Positions 1-11,211 are shown, counted from the first letter of the stretch. The stretch: DNA of 64,000 nt from Channallabes apus (GCA_030522415.1 CM060109.1:2363641-2427640), one strand, 5' to 3'. The notes: a model not told the origin generated them from the letters alone. A program made the numbers and translations.

Positions 1-284
1 AGCGACTTACAAAAAGTGCTTTGAAATATGGATGGGTACTTACACTGGGTTACTAGTTTACTAATTGTTTATTTTTTTTTGGTGTGGGGGGAATTAGTCC
101 AAGTATTGAAGAAACAGATACATCGTTGTTTAAAGATTGTCTCCACTGTACAAACATCTAGAGGAAGTTCATTCCACCACCTACTGTAGGTGCCAGAACA
201 GAAAAGAGTCTGGACGAATATCTTCCTCGAATGGTGTACCGAGGCAGACCTGCCAGGAGTGAATTGCAGTAAGTCCGGTCTTGG
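1..284. other. Unannotated stretch, no gene seen
   Basis: No coding, RNA or repeat signature could be recognised here. Short open frames overlap on both strands and show no familiar domain. Confidence 0.4.
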
Positions 285-490
285 ACCTCCTATTGCCGTC
301 TCAGGGAGTTTTTCCCTCAGCACCGTCTCGCTCGGCTTGCTCATCAGGGACGATCATTTTGATTCATACACATTCACATTTCATACAAATGTCCATAATT
401 TCTTTTGCTTGTGTAAAGCTGATCTGTGACAATGACAACGGTTAAAAGCACTATAACAATTAAATTTAATTTAATTGAACTGAATTGAAA
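285..490 (+). repeat. L2-type LINE/SINE 3' tail
   Basis: The stretch runs from a CTCAGGGAGTTTTT motif through a GTAAAGCTG...GACAATG...GTTAAAAGC block and ends in ATTGAA repeats. This order is the 3' tail of teleost L2-group LINEs and of SINEs that borrow it. Related copies lie at 5310-5622, 27235-27350, 36827-36922 (inverted) and 38930-39430. There is no coding capacity. Confidence 0.6.
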
Positions 491-765
491 AGATATAGAG
501 AAAAATTGAGCAAGAATCAGACAGCGGGGTGACAAAAGAGAGGGAGGATGACAAAAGAGAGGCAGAGTGAGAGAGAAAATCAAAAGTAGTGAGGGAGAAA
601 GAGTAGAGGCAGCAAAAAATACAAAGAGGGACTGAGAGAAAAAGTCAGAGGGAGAAAATCAAAGTGGCAGCAGGAGAGAGAGTGAGAGAGACAGAGATAG
701 AGAAAGAATTCACAGACTGAGACAGACAAAGAAATAAAGAGACAGAGACATGCAGACAGACAGAC
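481..765. repeat. Purine-rich (GA) low-complexity tract
   Basis: The plus strand is dominated by irregular GAGAGA, GACAGA and AAAGAG runs. The short minus-strand frames across it are rich in Ser, Leu and Phe, which only reflects the composition. Confidence 0.6.
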
Positions 766-1564
766 ATTGTTCTAATAATATGAACCCCACCCTGCACCCT
801 CAGTATCTCGACTCCACCAGTTCTTGTTAAAACCAGAGCTTTGATTGTTACCAATCCACAATACAAGAAGTAATAGCCTTTATAAGAGCCCTAGTGCAGG
901 GCTTAGCGAGGGGGTCAACAGAGTAGGAAGTTGTAAGAGTGCTTATGATACGCACAGGAAGACCCTCCGGTTTAGAGATAGAGTGAGACTATTAATTTGA
1001 AGCAAAAAAGAAAACTGGAAAAACAAAATAAACAGAGCTCCGCCATCTGCGTGAGACCAGACAGGGCTCTCGAAACTAAAAATAAGAAACTTAAGATCCT
1101 CTCGGGCACGCTTAAAGGACAGTGTGCCGCTGTTTCTGTTTGTCTCTCTCGCCGACATCTTTAGAAGACAGAGGCTAGGTCTTGTTTTTCTTTTTCTTTT
1201 CTTTATCTTCGTCTTGTTCTTTGTCTTGTCCCTGATACCTTACCAGTGTTACCCAATGATCAAACCTCTAGCTGTCCACAAAGTGCGAAGGCCTGTTCAG
1301 AACTCCGCGGGGTAGCAGCCCACAGATCTGCCCCCGTTACACAGAAAATATATTTCCCAATATATTTACTGTCAATATATTAAATGATTTATTGTTCTGA
1401 TCTACACTGATCTATTAAAACAATATAAAATCTTTGAAAGGTAAATGTAAAATATTTTATAATGTTAATATTCCTCATTCCCACACTAACTGAGACAAAC
1501 TAATAATTATCAGGTAAAAAAAAGATATTAATATTCAAAAATATATTCACAATAAACAGAATAA
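766..1564. other. Unannotated stretch, no gene seen
   Basis: Ordinary AT-rich DNA with short frames on both strands and no motif I recognise. The right end, after 1340, is very AT-rich. Confidence 0.4.
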
Positions 1565-1566
1565 TA

Positions 1567-3179
1567 CAGTGGTGTGAAAAAATATTTGCCCCCCTCCTGA
1601 TTTCTTATTCTTTTGCATGTTTGTCACACAAAATATTTCTGATCATCAAATACATTGAACTATTAGTCAAAGATAACACAAGTAAACACAAAATGCAGTT
1701 TTTAAATGAGGGGTTTTATTATTTAGGGAGAAAAAAAATCCAAACCTACATTGGCCCTGTGTGAAAAAGTAATTGCGCCCTGAACATAATAACTGGTTGG
1801 GCCACCCTTAGCAGCAATAACTGCAATCAAGCGTTTGCGATAACTTGCAACGAGTCTTTTACAGCGCTCTGGAGGAATTTTGGCCCACTCATCTTTGCAG
1901 AATTGTTGTAATTCAGCTTTATTTGAGGGTTTTCTAGCATGAACCACCTTTTTAAGGTCATGCCACAACATCTCAATAGGATTCAGGTCAGGACTTTGAC
2001 TAGGCCACTCCAAAGTCTTCATTTTGTTTTTCTTCAGCCATTCAGAGGTGGATTTGCTGGTGTGTTTTGGGTCATTGTCCTGCTGCAGCACCCAAGATCG
2101 CTTCAGCTTGAGTTGACGAACAGATGGCCGGACATTCTCCTTCAGGATTTTTTGGTAGACAGTAGAATTCATGGTTCCATCTATCACAGCAAGCCTTCCA
2201 GGTCCTGAAGCAGCAAAACAACCCCAGACCATCACACTACCACCACCATATTTTACTGTTGGTATGATGTTCTTTTTCTGAAATGCTGTGTTACTTTTAC
2301 GCCAGATGTAAGGGGACACGCACCTTCCAAGAAGTTCAACTTTTGTCTCGTCGGTCCACATGGTATTTTCCCAAAAGTCTTGGCAATCATTGAGATGTTT
2401 TTTAGCAAAATTGAGACGAGCCTTAATGTTCTTTTTGCTTAAAAGTGGTTTGCGCCTTGGAAATCTGCCATGCAGGCCGTTTTTGCCCAGTCTCTTTCTT
2501 ATGGTGGAGTCGTGAACACTGACCTTAATTGAGGCAAGTGAGGCCTGCAGTTCTTTAGATGTTGTCCTGGGGTCTTTTGTGGCCTCTCGGATGAGTTGTC
2601 TCTGCGCTCTTTGGGTAATTTTGGTCAGCCGGCCACTCCTGGGAAGGTTCACCACTGTTCCATGTTTTTGCCATTTGTGGATAATGGCTCTCACTGTGGT
2701 TCGCTGGAGTCCCAAAGCTTTAGAAATGGCTTTATAACCTTTACCAGACTCAATTACTTTTGTTCTCATTTGTTCCGGAATTTCTTTGGATCTTGGCATG
2801 ATGTCTAGCTTTTGAGGTGCTTTTGGTCTACTTCTCTGTGACAGGTAGCTCCTATTTAAGTGATTTCTTGATTGAAACAGGTGTGTCAGTAATCTGGCCT
2901 GGGGGTGACTACAGAAATTGAACTCAGGTGTGATAAACCACAGTTAAGTTATTTTTTAACAAGGGGGGCAATCACTTTTTCACACAGGGCCATGTAGATT
3001 TGGAGTTTTTTTTTCTCCCTTAATAACGTAAACCTTCATTTAAAAACTGCATTTTGTGTTCAATTATGTTATCTTTGACTAATAGTTAACGGTTTTTGAT
3101 GAGCAGAGACATTTAAGTGTGACAAACATGCAAAAGAATAAGAAATCAGGAAGGGGGCAAATAGTTTTTCACACCACTG
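1567..3179 (-). mobile_element. Complete Tc1-like transposon, copy 1
   Basis: The 1,613-bp element has CAGTGGTGTGAAAAA at its left end and the reverse complement at its right end. TA dinucleotides at 1565-1566 and 3180-3181 are the expected target duplication. Each end carries a long inverted repeat of roughly 210 bp with a second internal motif (CCTGTGTGAAAAAGT), the IR/DR arrangement of many fish Tc1 elements. One transposase frame fills the centre on the minus strand. A second copy of the same length lies at 45193-46805. Because both inverted repeats and an open transposase are present, this copy is structurally complete; activity is not shown. Confidence 0.93.
1723..2799 (-). CDS. Tc1-like DD34E transposase, uninterrupted
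   Basis: This 358-residue frame would encode a nuclear transposase that binds the element's inverted repeats and cuts and re-inserts it at TA. Residues 1-110 are the paired-like helix-turn-helix region. The catalytic triad is visible as Asp150 (WTDE), Asp241 (QQDND) and Glu276 (PDLNPIEMLW), with 34 residues between the last two. Compared with the copy at 45.2-46.8 kb, a 9-bp in-frame deletion removes three residues (Ile-Tyr-Gln) near residue 17, inside the DNA-binding region. The family's usual 340-residue protein would end about residue 337; here and in copy 2 the codon after that is TAT, not a stop, so the frame runs about 20 residues into the inverted repeat. Both changes could reduce function. 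The ATG is chosen because MPRSKEI is the usual Tc1 start. Confidence 0.9.
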   Translation of the reverse strand: MPRSKEIPEQMRTKVIESGKGYKAISKALGLQRTTVRAIIHKWQKHGTVVNLPRSGRLTKITQRAQRQLIREATKDPRTTSKELQASLASIKVSVHDSTIRKRLGKNGLHGRFPRRKPLLSKKNIKARLNFAKKHLNDCQDFWENTMWTDETKVELLGRCVSPYIWRKSNTAFQKKNIIPTVKYGGGSVMVWGCFAASGPGRLAVIDGTMNSTVYQKILKENVRPSVRQLKLKRSWVLQQDNDPKHTSKSTSEWLKKNKMKTLEWPSQSPDLNPIEMLWHDLKKVVHARKPSNKAELQQFCKDEWAKIPPERCKRLVASYRKRLIAVIAAKGGPTSYYVQGAITFSHRANVGLDFFSP

Positions 3180-3304
3180 TATATTGTATTAATATTTAAA
3201 AAAATAAAAACTCTAACTAGATGAAGGAACTTGTGTAGGTTGCATTTTCAGTAGTGGCCCTTCTGTGTTTCTAACAGTGTTGTTAAACTAATAATTGATG
3301 CTAA

Positions 3305-3416
3305 ATTAATTAGCTCTGATGCGCCCTTTTCATATATTGAGAAATATATTGAATATATTCCGTAAAATTCAATATATTTCTCAATATATGAAAAGTGCGC
3401 ATCAGAGCTAATTAAT
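3305..3416. repeat. 50-bp near-perfect palindrome (snap-back MITE)
   Basis: Arms at 3305-3354 and 3367-3416 are reverse complements over 50 bp with a single mismatch, separated by a 12-bp loop. The ends read ATTAATTAGCTCTGATGCGC. There is no coding capacity. It looks like a very short foldback transposon of an unassigned superfamily. Confidence 0.8.
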
Positions 3417-4063
3417 ATATATATATAGTGTACCCTGCCTCGTGCTCCAAGTTTTCTGGGATAGCCATCAGGCCCCCATGACCCTGAATAGAGGATAATT
3501 TATGTACTGTATAGAAGATGAGTAAGTGACTGAGTGAATTATTTAATTAATAAATAAATTGCACTTTCAACCAGTTGGCATGCATTTTTTAATTGTTTAA
3601 TTTTATGAATTAAAATGATCTTATTGCATTCTTATTGCTTTTTATCGGTTTTTTTTATATATTTTTTTATAAATTGTTTGAATATAAAACCTGTATATAC
3701 ATTTACACATCTTAATACATAACATTTGGAAATATTTAAAAAGACTTTAAGTAATTTTATGAACATTTTAAATAGAAAATAGATATGTTTGCTTAACTTA
3801 ATTTTCTTTAACTTTTTTTCATTTAAGAGTATTATAACCAGATAAAGTGTAACATTAAAGAAAGACAGATTTAAAAAAAAATTGTTTGTGTTAATGAAAT
3901 GTTTACAACACACTCCCTCTGAATGTCTGACTTTGGCTCGTAATCAGGACGTAATTAAAGCATTTCAGGGCGATGATTGCAGTCATTAGTGCTGAATCAA
4001 ACACTGTGCGTTGTGGAACAATTAATCTCTGAACTAATCTAATTCTACCCCCATGCACCCTCA

Positions 4064-4064
<1 letters not shown>
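3417..4064. other. AT-rich stretch, no gene seen
   Basis: Long A and T runs and very low GC content between about 3540 and 3900. The minus-strand frame across it is rich in Lys, Ile and Phe and is explained by composition. Confidence 0.4.

Positions 4065-4114
<50 letters not shown>
4065..4114. repeat. (CA)n microsatellite
   Basis: About 25 uninterrupted CA units. Confidence 0.95.
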
Positions 4115-4116
<2 letters not shown>

Positions 4117-5309
4117 GATCTCTGATGTCTGAGACTAGCTAAGTGTCCAAATAAACACATAAATACTAGTGAGATTGAGCGCGACCTCTCCAAACTCCCA
4201 GTTTAATCTCTGCTGTGCTGCTACACACTGCACCCGCAGCTCGGCTTTATTTAAACATTAAAACGCGATGTCCTCAGGGACGCGTCCCATCTCCACAAAC
4301 AACATGAATTTAATTTCCCACAAGGTCTCACTACAGGAGCATGTCAGCAGCGGTACAACGAAAAACCAAAAGTAAGGATTTTTTTTTATCCTGTTTATCT
4401 TTAAACACTATGGACAGGGGCAGGTGTCCTCTCTGTCATTAAACACCAGACAGAGTGTTAGGAAGTGTTTAGAGTGTTTCTAAAGTTTCCCTGCTGAAAC
4501 TCCCCACCACTCCATCCTCCCCTAAAGTCCCGCTTCTATAATCCGGGTGTGAGCCCCTGCATGATGTTCACACTGACAGAATCAATAAAGCTTCAGGAAC
4601 TCTAATCCTCACGTGTTCTCTGCTGTGTTCTGATTTTCTTTCTGGATCTTTCTACACTGAGATGTGTAAGTTGTGTTGATGAGGATTGCAGAGAAATTGG
4701 ATAAACTGTCAGGTCTGGAGTTCACATCTAAAGTTTTGCACCTAACAGTCTTAACTGCTTCAGGTCTCGGTATAAAAGCACAACAAATCTGGGTCATGAG
4801 AAAAAAACACACACACACAGCTGAAAAGTGGAATTTCTTCCTGACACTTTAAAGGGTTGAGTGTGTGAAACAGCACTCTGTGAAGCGAATACACTCCTTC
4901 ATCTGAATTCATTACCACGTCCCCGTGTTAAAAAGAAAGCAAGCAAGAAAGCAGAAAGCGAGAGAGTGAGAGAGAAAGAGAGAGGAAGAGAGAGAAAGGC
5001 ATCTGTGTGTTCAGTCCTGCCAAGCACTCATCCTTTTCCCTCCAATTAGCCTGCAGTTCCTCCAGCACTGAAAGCACCTGAAATGCACAGATTTCCTGAC
5101 AGTGTTTGGAAAAAATAAATAAATAAAAGCTGTCCTAAAAGTGAACCCTGAGGAACGCCTTCAATTTAAGAAGAAATGTAATTTTATTAATTGATTATTA
5201 ATGAGTAGTAAAATAAGTATCTCACCACCACACCACTAAGGGGCAGTGTCCCGCTGATTCTAAACATAATTGTCCAGGTTTCCTGCAAATTTTTTACACA
5301 CTGACTACA
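4115..5309. other. Unannotated stretch with GA-rich patch
   Basis: No gene or familiar repeat was recognised. A GA-rich patch lies at about 4955-4998. CpGs are moderately frequent around 4200-4300. Confidence 0.35.
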
Positions 5310-5622
5310 GCTGTGTCTCAAGGCCCCCAAATTGAGACACAGAGTTAACCTAAAGACTGTTATACTGAACTTCCAGCCTCCTAACACACAGTACGTCACG
5401 CAAATGAGGATGGGTTCGAGTCTGGTTCCTCTCAAGGTTTCTTCCTATTGCCATCTCAGGGAGTTTTTTCCTCAGCATCATCACTCTTGGCTTGTTCATC
5501 AGGGACAATCTGATTTTTACACATTGTTCACACATTTCAAACACATAAATTGTCTTTTGATTTTGTAAAGCAGCTTTCCAACAATGAACATTGTTAAAAG
5601 CACACAAAAAAAAAATTGAATG
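5310..5622 (+). repeat. L2-type LINE/SINE 3' region and tail
   Basis: The stretch contains GAGGATGGGTTC, TCTGGTTCCTCTCAAGG and CTCAGGGAGTTTTT blocks, then GTAAAGCAG...ACAATGAAC...GTTAAAAGC and an A-rich, TTGAA-like end. The same blocks recur at 38930-39430. No coding sequence is present. Confidence 0.6.
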
Positions 5623-6052
5623 CGGTCAACTTCTTTGTTTCGTAAATTTTGTATCTACAGTCAGTAAGAGCTATAGATGTTGACATAGATGCTTCGCAAA
5701 AGAAATGTGGTCAGAAAAAAACATCCTGAATGAGCATGATTGATGGAGCCATGGGAAAAGTAACATTGAATCAAAAATTAAGTTTGATTGTTTGTTGCTT
5801 ATTTGAGTTCCAAGTTTATTACTATGTCATGCTCTGTTTCTGAGATGTGGCGTTTGTTAATAAGGATTTACTTTAAATCCTGGTGTTAGATATTTAAATG
5901 AGAATTTTGTGATTAAGAATGCTGATATTGGAGATCTGATACATTTCACCTACTACCCTCTACTGGTACTGATACAACAGATTACAAATAGATTCCTTCA
6001 GATTTTTACACAAAAATTTGAAAGCCTGTTTTATTTCTCTCACTCACTCACA
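5623..6052. other. Unannotated stretch, no gene seen
   Basis: AT-rich sequence without recognisable coding, RNA or repeat signatures. Confidence 0.35.
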
Positions 6053-6363
6053 CATCATCTATAGCGCTTTATACTGTCTGCAGGGTTTCAGGGTGGAGCC
6101 TATCCCAAGAGACTTTGGGCACGAAGCATGGGACACCCTGCACGGGGTGCAAATCCATCGCAGGGCAAATACACATACACACACACACGCACTACAGGCA
6201 ATTTGTGAATGCCAAATAGTCTAATCTGTATGTCATTGGACTGTGAGAGGTAACCAGAGTACCTGGAGGAAACCCACCAAGCACTGGGAGAACATGCAAA
6301 CTCCATGCACTTAGAGGCAGGAATTGAACGTGGACACTGGAGGTCCAAGGTGACTAACCACTT
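6053..6363 (-). mobile_element. tRNA-derived SINE, diverged copy
   Basis: Read on the minus strand, this matches the better preserved copy at 47407-47741. Shared blocks are the ACATGCAAACTC/GTTCTCCC segment, the AAACCCACCAAGCACTGGGAGAACATG complementary block, a CA-rich middle and the GGAGCCTATCCC tail. The CA run at 6174-6191 corresponds to the CA-rich middle of the other copies. Confidence 0.6.
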
Positions 6364-6844
6364 GTTTATTCATTTTGTCTAAAACACTTGATTCCAAAGT
6401 AGCACTTCCGAATTCTTTCGAGCGAAGTTCACATTATCCTCTTCTGCTCTGTGTGTTAGTTTTATATTTTTTTATATTATGACTGATTTGGTGTGCTACT
6501 ATTTTTATGTCTAGATTGAACACTCTAATTGAGTTTTTTTTCCCTGTCATGGCACTAGCACAGAAGTTCAGTACGTCAAACTGATTTTCCCGTCCATCCA
6601 GAGCATCTCGGAGGAACAAGTCCAGAAAATAAACGTCAAATTGTTTATTGAATATGAACATACTATATAAGTGTGGAGTTGTGTACACCATGAGAAAACA
6701 TCACGCAGATCTTTATTTGTGTGCAGCAAAAAAGATGGTCCGATTCACAAGTTCCTGTTTTTGTCGCGCTGAAAGGAAGCGTATAAAAAATATAATGATA
6801 AACCCATAAAAGCTTTCATAAAAGTGAACTGAAAAACAAAATGA
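6364..6844. other. Unannotated stretch, no gene seen
   Basis: No domain, RNA or repeat signature recognised. Confidence 0.3.
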
Positions 6845-6884
6845 AACACACACACACATGCACACACACACACACACACACACA
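6845..6884. repeat. (CA)n microsatellite
   Basis: CA repeat with one TG interruption. Confidence 0.9.
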
Positions 6885-7020
6885 GGTCCACAGGCTTCCT
6901 TTAAGCTGCACTTAGACTACATCAGGTTGCATTAGACCTGTTTTCTGATGAAAGGGCGAAAAACATCCTGCTATTATTTCCATCAGCTGCCATTTCACCA
7001 AACAGGAGAACCATGCAATA

Positions 7021-7030
7021 AGAGAGAGAC

Positions 7031-7066
<36 letters not shown>
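7021..7066. repeat. (GA)n microsatellite
   Basis: GA repeat with a few GACAGA variants at its left end. Confidence 0.9.
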
Positions 7067-7068
<2 letters not shown>

Positions 7069-7922
7069 GAGGATACAGCAGCACATTCTGGCAGTAAGAG
7101 GAGATCTGAAGAGGAAAAGAGGAAGGAGAAACTTTCTGTGTAATTGAATTTAAAAACCCGAATCCTTGGCAAGATCAGGGTGAAAAAAACAGCATTCAGA
7201 ACCGAGTCACGAGTCCTGCTCGATGGAATCTGTGTGTCTCTGTCACCGTGAACCCAAATTCCCTCCATCAGTGTGTGATTTTCCCCATCAGCCGGGGATT
7301 TAGGGGAAAGTTTACGGATAACACTTTCCCTCTCAGCGATTTAAACTCATTTCAAGGCTGAGTCCGCTTCAATTTTCTGGATCAGTGGAATGTTTTTCGG
7401 CAACTTGGACACTAGTGTCCTTATCATAAACTAGCTAGCTACTGCATGGAGGAGGCGCTAACGGTCATGGAATAACATTAACACTACAGTATGCTAATAA
7501 TCAGATCGATCATGGGTGGAGCACAGAGGAGGAGGAAGGCGTCGACTTCCTCCTGGTGATGCATTGCAGCTGTCACTCAAATCAGCCACACCCATAAAAT
7601 GCACAAATTTATGGATCAATACATAATTTTACCTGATGAGTTACATAAAAATTCACCCCCTGTAATGTTGTCATGAACGGGAAATCTATGAACCCGTTTT
7701 AATAGATGTTTATTTTTGTTGTAAAGCTGGACAGTTTAACATGAGGTTCTATGGGGCTTGACTTGACTGACTTTTAGAGCCTAGTGATAATTAGAAGAGC
7801 CACATGTTTTAGCATTTCCACATTGGTTTCATTTTTCAGAACCAGAGTTTGGACTTTGATCAGTACAGTTGGTTATGATGAGTGTGCTTTTTTCTACTTC
7901 TTCTTCTTTATTGGTTCTTGCT
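7067..7922. other. Unannotated stretch, no gene seen
   Basis: Mixed-composition sequence without recognisable features. Confidence 0.3.
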
Positions 7923-8400
7923 AGTTGGAATTCAGTAGGTTGGTTACATTACTGACAACTGTACTGTACAGTAGGTCTCACTCTCCCTCATCTCCCTGGT
8001 GTCTTTGGGCCGATATTCCAGTCTTTCTTAAAAAGTCTAATGCTTCCTTCCCTGATCTTGTCTTGAATTGTTATGTCTTAAAATCTTTGTCTGTTTTATC
8101 CAATATTTCCACACATCTTCTCGACATGTTTCATCTCAGTACCGCTCTGCGTTTTTAGTTGGAGTTCTGTAGGTTGCATTAGGGCCTCCTATGGATATCT
8201 CTTCTCAGCTTCACTGCCCTTTAAAGCCAACTTTCCAGTCCAGTCTTCCTCAAAAACAACATTTAATGCTTCCCTGCTCTGTGACTCCGCATCCTAAAAG
8301 ACTCTTAACATTGCTTTCTACTCACCTTAGTTCTTGGAACAACAGTAATAACAGCAACAATCAGTTGTTATTTTACGACATGGCGGTCAGGTGTTCTGGA
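7923..8400. repeat. Diverged tandem duplication, about 235-bp unit
   Basis: The unit that starts AGTTGGAATTCAGTAGGTTG near 7923 recurs as AGTTGGAGTTCTGTAGGTTG near 8158. Both are followed by a CCAGTCTTTCTT / CCAGTCTTCCTC block, then AATGCTTCC. The two short plus-strand frames over it (7925-8158 and 8191-8442) have no family resemblance. Confidence 0.5.
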
Positions 8401-8495
8401 ACGGTTCTCACAAGAACAGTATTGTGTCGAGTGTGTTTGTAAAACCCATCAAGCTTCATGATGAAACTGTCCCTCAAGACCTTCCCAGGAAAACG

Positions 8496-8816
8496 TCTCG
8501 GGTTACTTTGCTGTAACCCTGTTCCCTGAAAAGGCGGGAACGAGATGCGTCAAAACGCTATCGGAACATCTTGTCATGTTGCCGGTTGTGAAGCATGTGT
8601 GTATCAAACACGCCAAATTTTGGCTTATATAACCTCGGTCAGGTGACGTCATCTGATTAGACGCATCTGGAGTTTATAAAAGGAGTAAACCGGAAACATT
8701 CCTCAGATTGATTTGTCTGAACGGACGTCCGGTCACATAGGCAGTGTGGCATTGGGATGCAGCATCTCGTTCCTGCCTTTTCAGGGAACAAGGTTACAGC
8801 AAAGTAACCCGAGACG
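8496..8816. repeat. DIRS internal inverted pair
   Basis: AACGTCTCGGGTTACTTTGC at the left is answered by its reverse complement near 8800. The arms are about 55 bp with only a few mismatches. The same pair occurs in DIRS copy 2 at about 56150-56215 and 56410-56475. Confidence 0.7.
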
Positions 8817-9051
8817 TTCCCTTTCAAAGGCTCCACTCGATGCTGTGTGAAAACGCTATGGGAACGAGAATACCAACGCCGCCGCACTGCAAGTGTCTGG
8901 ACCCCAAGGTTGTGTAGCATGTGCGCACAAGGCCGATAAGGTCTCAGAACTATGCTTGGGCAGCTACCTTGGGGACACGTGAGCCCGGAGTAGCATAAAC
9001 ATCCACACTATGAATGTAACAGATTTGTCCTGAGAGGGCCAACCCTCCGCG

Positions 9052-9351
9052 TCACACAATTGCTGCAGGGGAATACCTCCTGCTAGTGCATAAAGAGGCG
9101 ATACCTCTGGTTGAGTGAGCCCTGATTCCTAGAGGCGAAGTGAGCTCACGCGCCTCATAGGAGAGGGCAATAGCATCTCTCACCCAGTGTAGCGAGGGCC
9201 GACCCCCGCGGCCCCAAAACTTGTAAAGGCTGCTCTGGCTGATGCGGTGGACGTAAATCTGAAGATCACGTACTGGATACAGTAAGTGAAGTCTCTCCTG
9301 CTCCGAAGCTGTAAAAGGCTGATGACAGAAGGCTTCCAAACAATTGGGCAA
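9052..9351 (-). pseudogene. DIRS tyrosine-recombinase C-terminal fragment
   Basis: The 99-residue minus-strand frame contains YPVRDLQIYVHR, a WVRDAIALSYEA block and GIRAHSTRGIAS. This order is the C-terminal part of the DIRS integrase-like tyrosine recombinase, whose His-x-x-Arg catalytic pair is the HSTR here. The enzyme would insert the circular DNA intermediate without a target duplication. The N-terminal half and the catalytic tyrosine are not recognisable in frame, so this is a remnant. The sequence continues on the minus strand as typical DIRS 3' coding sequence but with stops. Confidence 0.75.
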
Positions 9352-9599
9352 GTTGAAAATGGAACTTTCGGAAGATAGTTCAGTGAGGATGCAAAATGGC
9401 CCTGAGTCTGTCTGGGCAGGATGGGGAGACTAATCAGATCTCCTCCAATCATCTTAGAGAGGTAACGGCCATTAGAAAAACTTAAGGGTCAGAAAACCTG
9501 AGGTGCTGACACTAGTGGTTCAAAAGGGGTGTCAATTGGGGCTTTGATTACGATAGATAAAACCCACAAAAAAAGGGTATTTTCCTTCAGTAACCCCAT

Positions 9600-9957
9600 C
9601 GGTCAGGACGTGGCAGGCTGAAATAGCAGTTACGTACGTCCTGAGAGTACTAGGGCAGAAGCCGAGGACAACTTCTCTTGCAGAAACTCCAGCACTGAAG
9701 CAATTCGGCAGTGTACTGGGTCTACCTGCTTAGCACAGTCTTTCCTGCTCCGAAGCTGTAAAAGGTGGAGGACAGAAGCTTCAACACAATAGGGTGCATG
9801 TTGAAATGGAACTCCCTGACGTGGCAGGCTAAATAGCAGTTACACACATCCTGAGAGTACTAGGGCACAAGCCCGAGGACAACTTTTCTTGCAGAAACTC
9901 CAGCACTGAAACAATTCGGCAGTGGACTGGGTCTAACTGCTTCGTCATGCACGACTT
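9600..9957. repeat. Tandem duplication inside DIRS copy 1
   Basis: Segments 9603-9735 and 9817-9955 are near-identical (GGACGTGGCAGGCTGAAATA to CAGTGTACTGGGTCTA). The spacer 9738-9815 repeats part of 9290-9360 (CCTGCTCCGAAGCTGTAAAA). This is a local rearrangement that postdates element insertion. Confidence 0.8.
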
Positions 9958-10528
9958 TTCACATACATTCCTTCTGAGGGCATAAGCTCTTCTAGGGGAG
10001 GGAACCCTCTAGAATAGTCTTAATTACACCAGCGGGAAGACCAGCTTGACTTACACTCCCAGGATCAGAGCTATCAGGAAAATGAATAGAGACGTAAACT
10101 GGGCCATGTATGGGCCAAGGAGTCCAGAACCATGGGAGGGCTGGAAGAGTCAGACATTTGCTGATCTTACGAGGCAAAGAGGTCCACCTCTGCTAGCTGA
10201 AATCTCTCCCAGATTGACTGACTACTTCGGGGGTGGGGTTTCCAATGGTGTGCAAAGGAGCACCAACCTGACCTGCTGCCTGAAAAGCTTTTCCTTGCAG
10301 GGAAGATGAAAGTCTACACAACTTCAAGGAAGTATTAGCTTTTCAGGAAGGATGATGCCCCAGGAGAGAGATAGCCTGTAAAGTGTCTCTTCTATCTGGG
10401 CGTCATCATATAACTCTGTGCTTCCACATCAATTATATTTAAGAGAATAAATAAGGAGATGTCAGGAAAACACGGGATAATACAGCTTACTCCATGAAAG
10501 GGTTAACTCATATGGAGAGAGCTTGGGG

Positions 10529-10566
10529 GGGGGGGGAGAGAGCGTCATGAAGCTCCCCCCCCCCCG
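10529..10566. repeat. Poly-G / poly-C hairpin-prone tract
   Basis: A run of about 10 G is followed by AGAGAGCGTCATGAAGCT and a run of about 12 C, so the two can pair. Confidence 0.8.
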
Positions 10567-10985
10567 GCCACCCGAGAGAAACTGCCGTTTTTCCCAGTGC
10601 TTAGTATGGAGGATGTTTATTCCTTACCCATTGAAGAAGCGCAGGGCGCGTTTGAGAACGGAATTTCCCGATCCGATGAGAACGCAAAAGAAAGGAGCTC
10701 TGAAAACTCTGAATATCGGTGAATTAAACACTTCTTATTTTGCTGGTTTAAACACAGACACGCTAACACAACAAGGTCAAGGTGAACACAAAGAATCTGA
10801 GGAATGTTTCCGGTTTACTCCTTTTATAAACTCCAGATGCGTCTAATCAGATGACGTCACCTGACCGAGGTTATATAAGCCAAAATTTGGCGTGTTTGAT
10901 ACACACATGCTTCACAACCGGCAACATGACAAGATGTTCCCATAGCGTTTTCACACAGCATCAAGTGTAGCCTTTGAAAGGGAGC

Positions 10986-11211
10986 AAGACCAAACCTGAC
11001 CTCTGCTGCAGAGGAGACATTCATTTAGAGTCACCAGCCTCAAAAATCACAGATTAACAACCAGCACCTCAGATGACTGTCACCTGTTAAAAGGAGACAA
11101 TTGTGTATTTTGGATAAATGTCTTCAGTATTGTTTTACAGTGTCGAAAGAAATAAACATCAGGACCGGCCATGGAGATAAAGGGGTGTCCAAACTTTTGA
11201 CTGGTAGTGTA
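10986..11211 (+). mobile_element. Truncated Tc1/mariner end fragment
   Basis: The right end reads GGGGTGTCCAAACTTTTGACTGGTAGTGTA, whose reverse complement is a familiar fish Tc1-like terminal repeat. The upstream sequence from GCAGAGGAGACATTCATTTAG resembles the transposase 5' region of the same group but is full of stops. Its left end abuts the DIRS element. Confidence 0.6.

Larger units (their letters stand above)
8492..10985 (-). mobile_element. Decayed DIRS-type retrotransposon, copy 1
   Basis: The two ends carry related inverted sequences of about 210 bp (8560-8710 and 10785-10985) built around GGCTTATATAACCTCGGTCAGG and GGAGTAAACCGGAAACATTC. A further 55-bp inverted pair lies at the left side (8496-8550 and 8758-8816). 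Split and inverted terminal sequence, together with the tyrosine-recombinase fragment inside, is the DIRS architecture. The element is in minus orientation and is about half the length of an intact DIRS element. No reverse-transcriptase domain is recognisable. A second, plus-strand copy spans 48246-56480. Confidence 0.75.

Noticed and set aside
7925..8442. Two-exon gene with repeated coding units
   Set aside because: The similarity between the two frames follows from a DNA tandem duplication; the frames are not conserved between the units.
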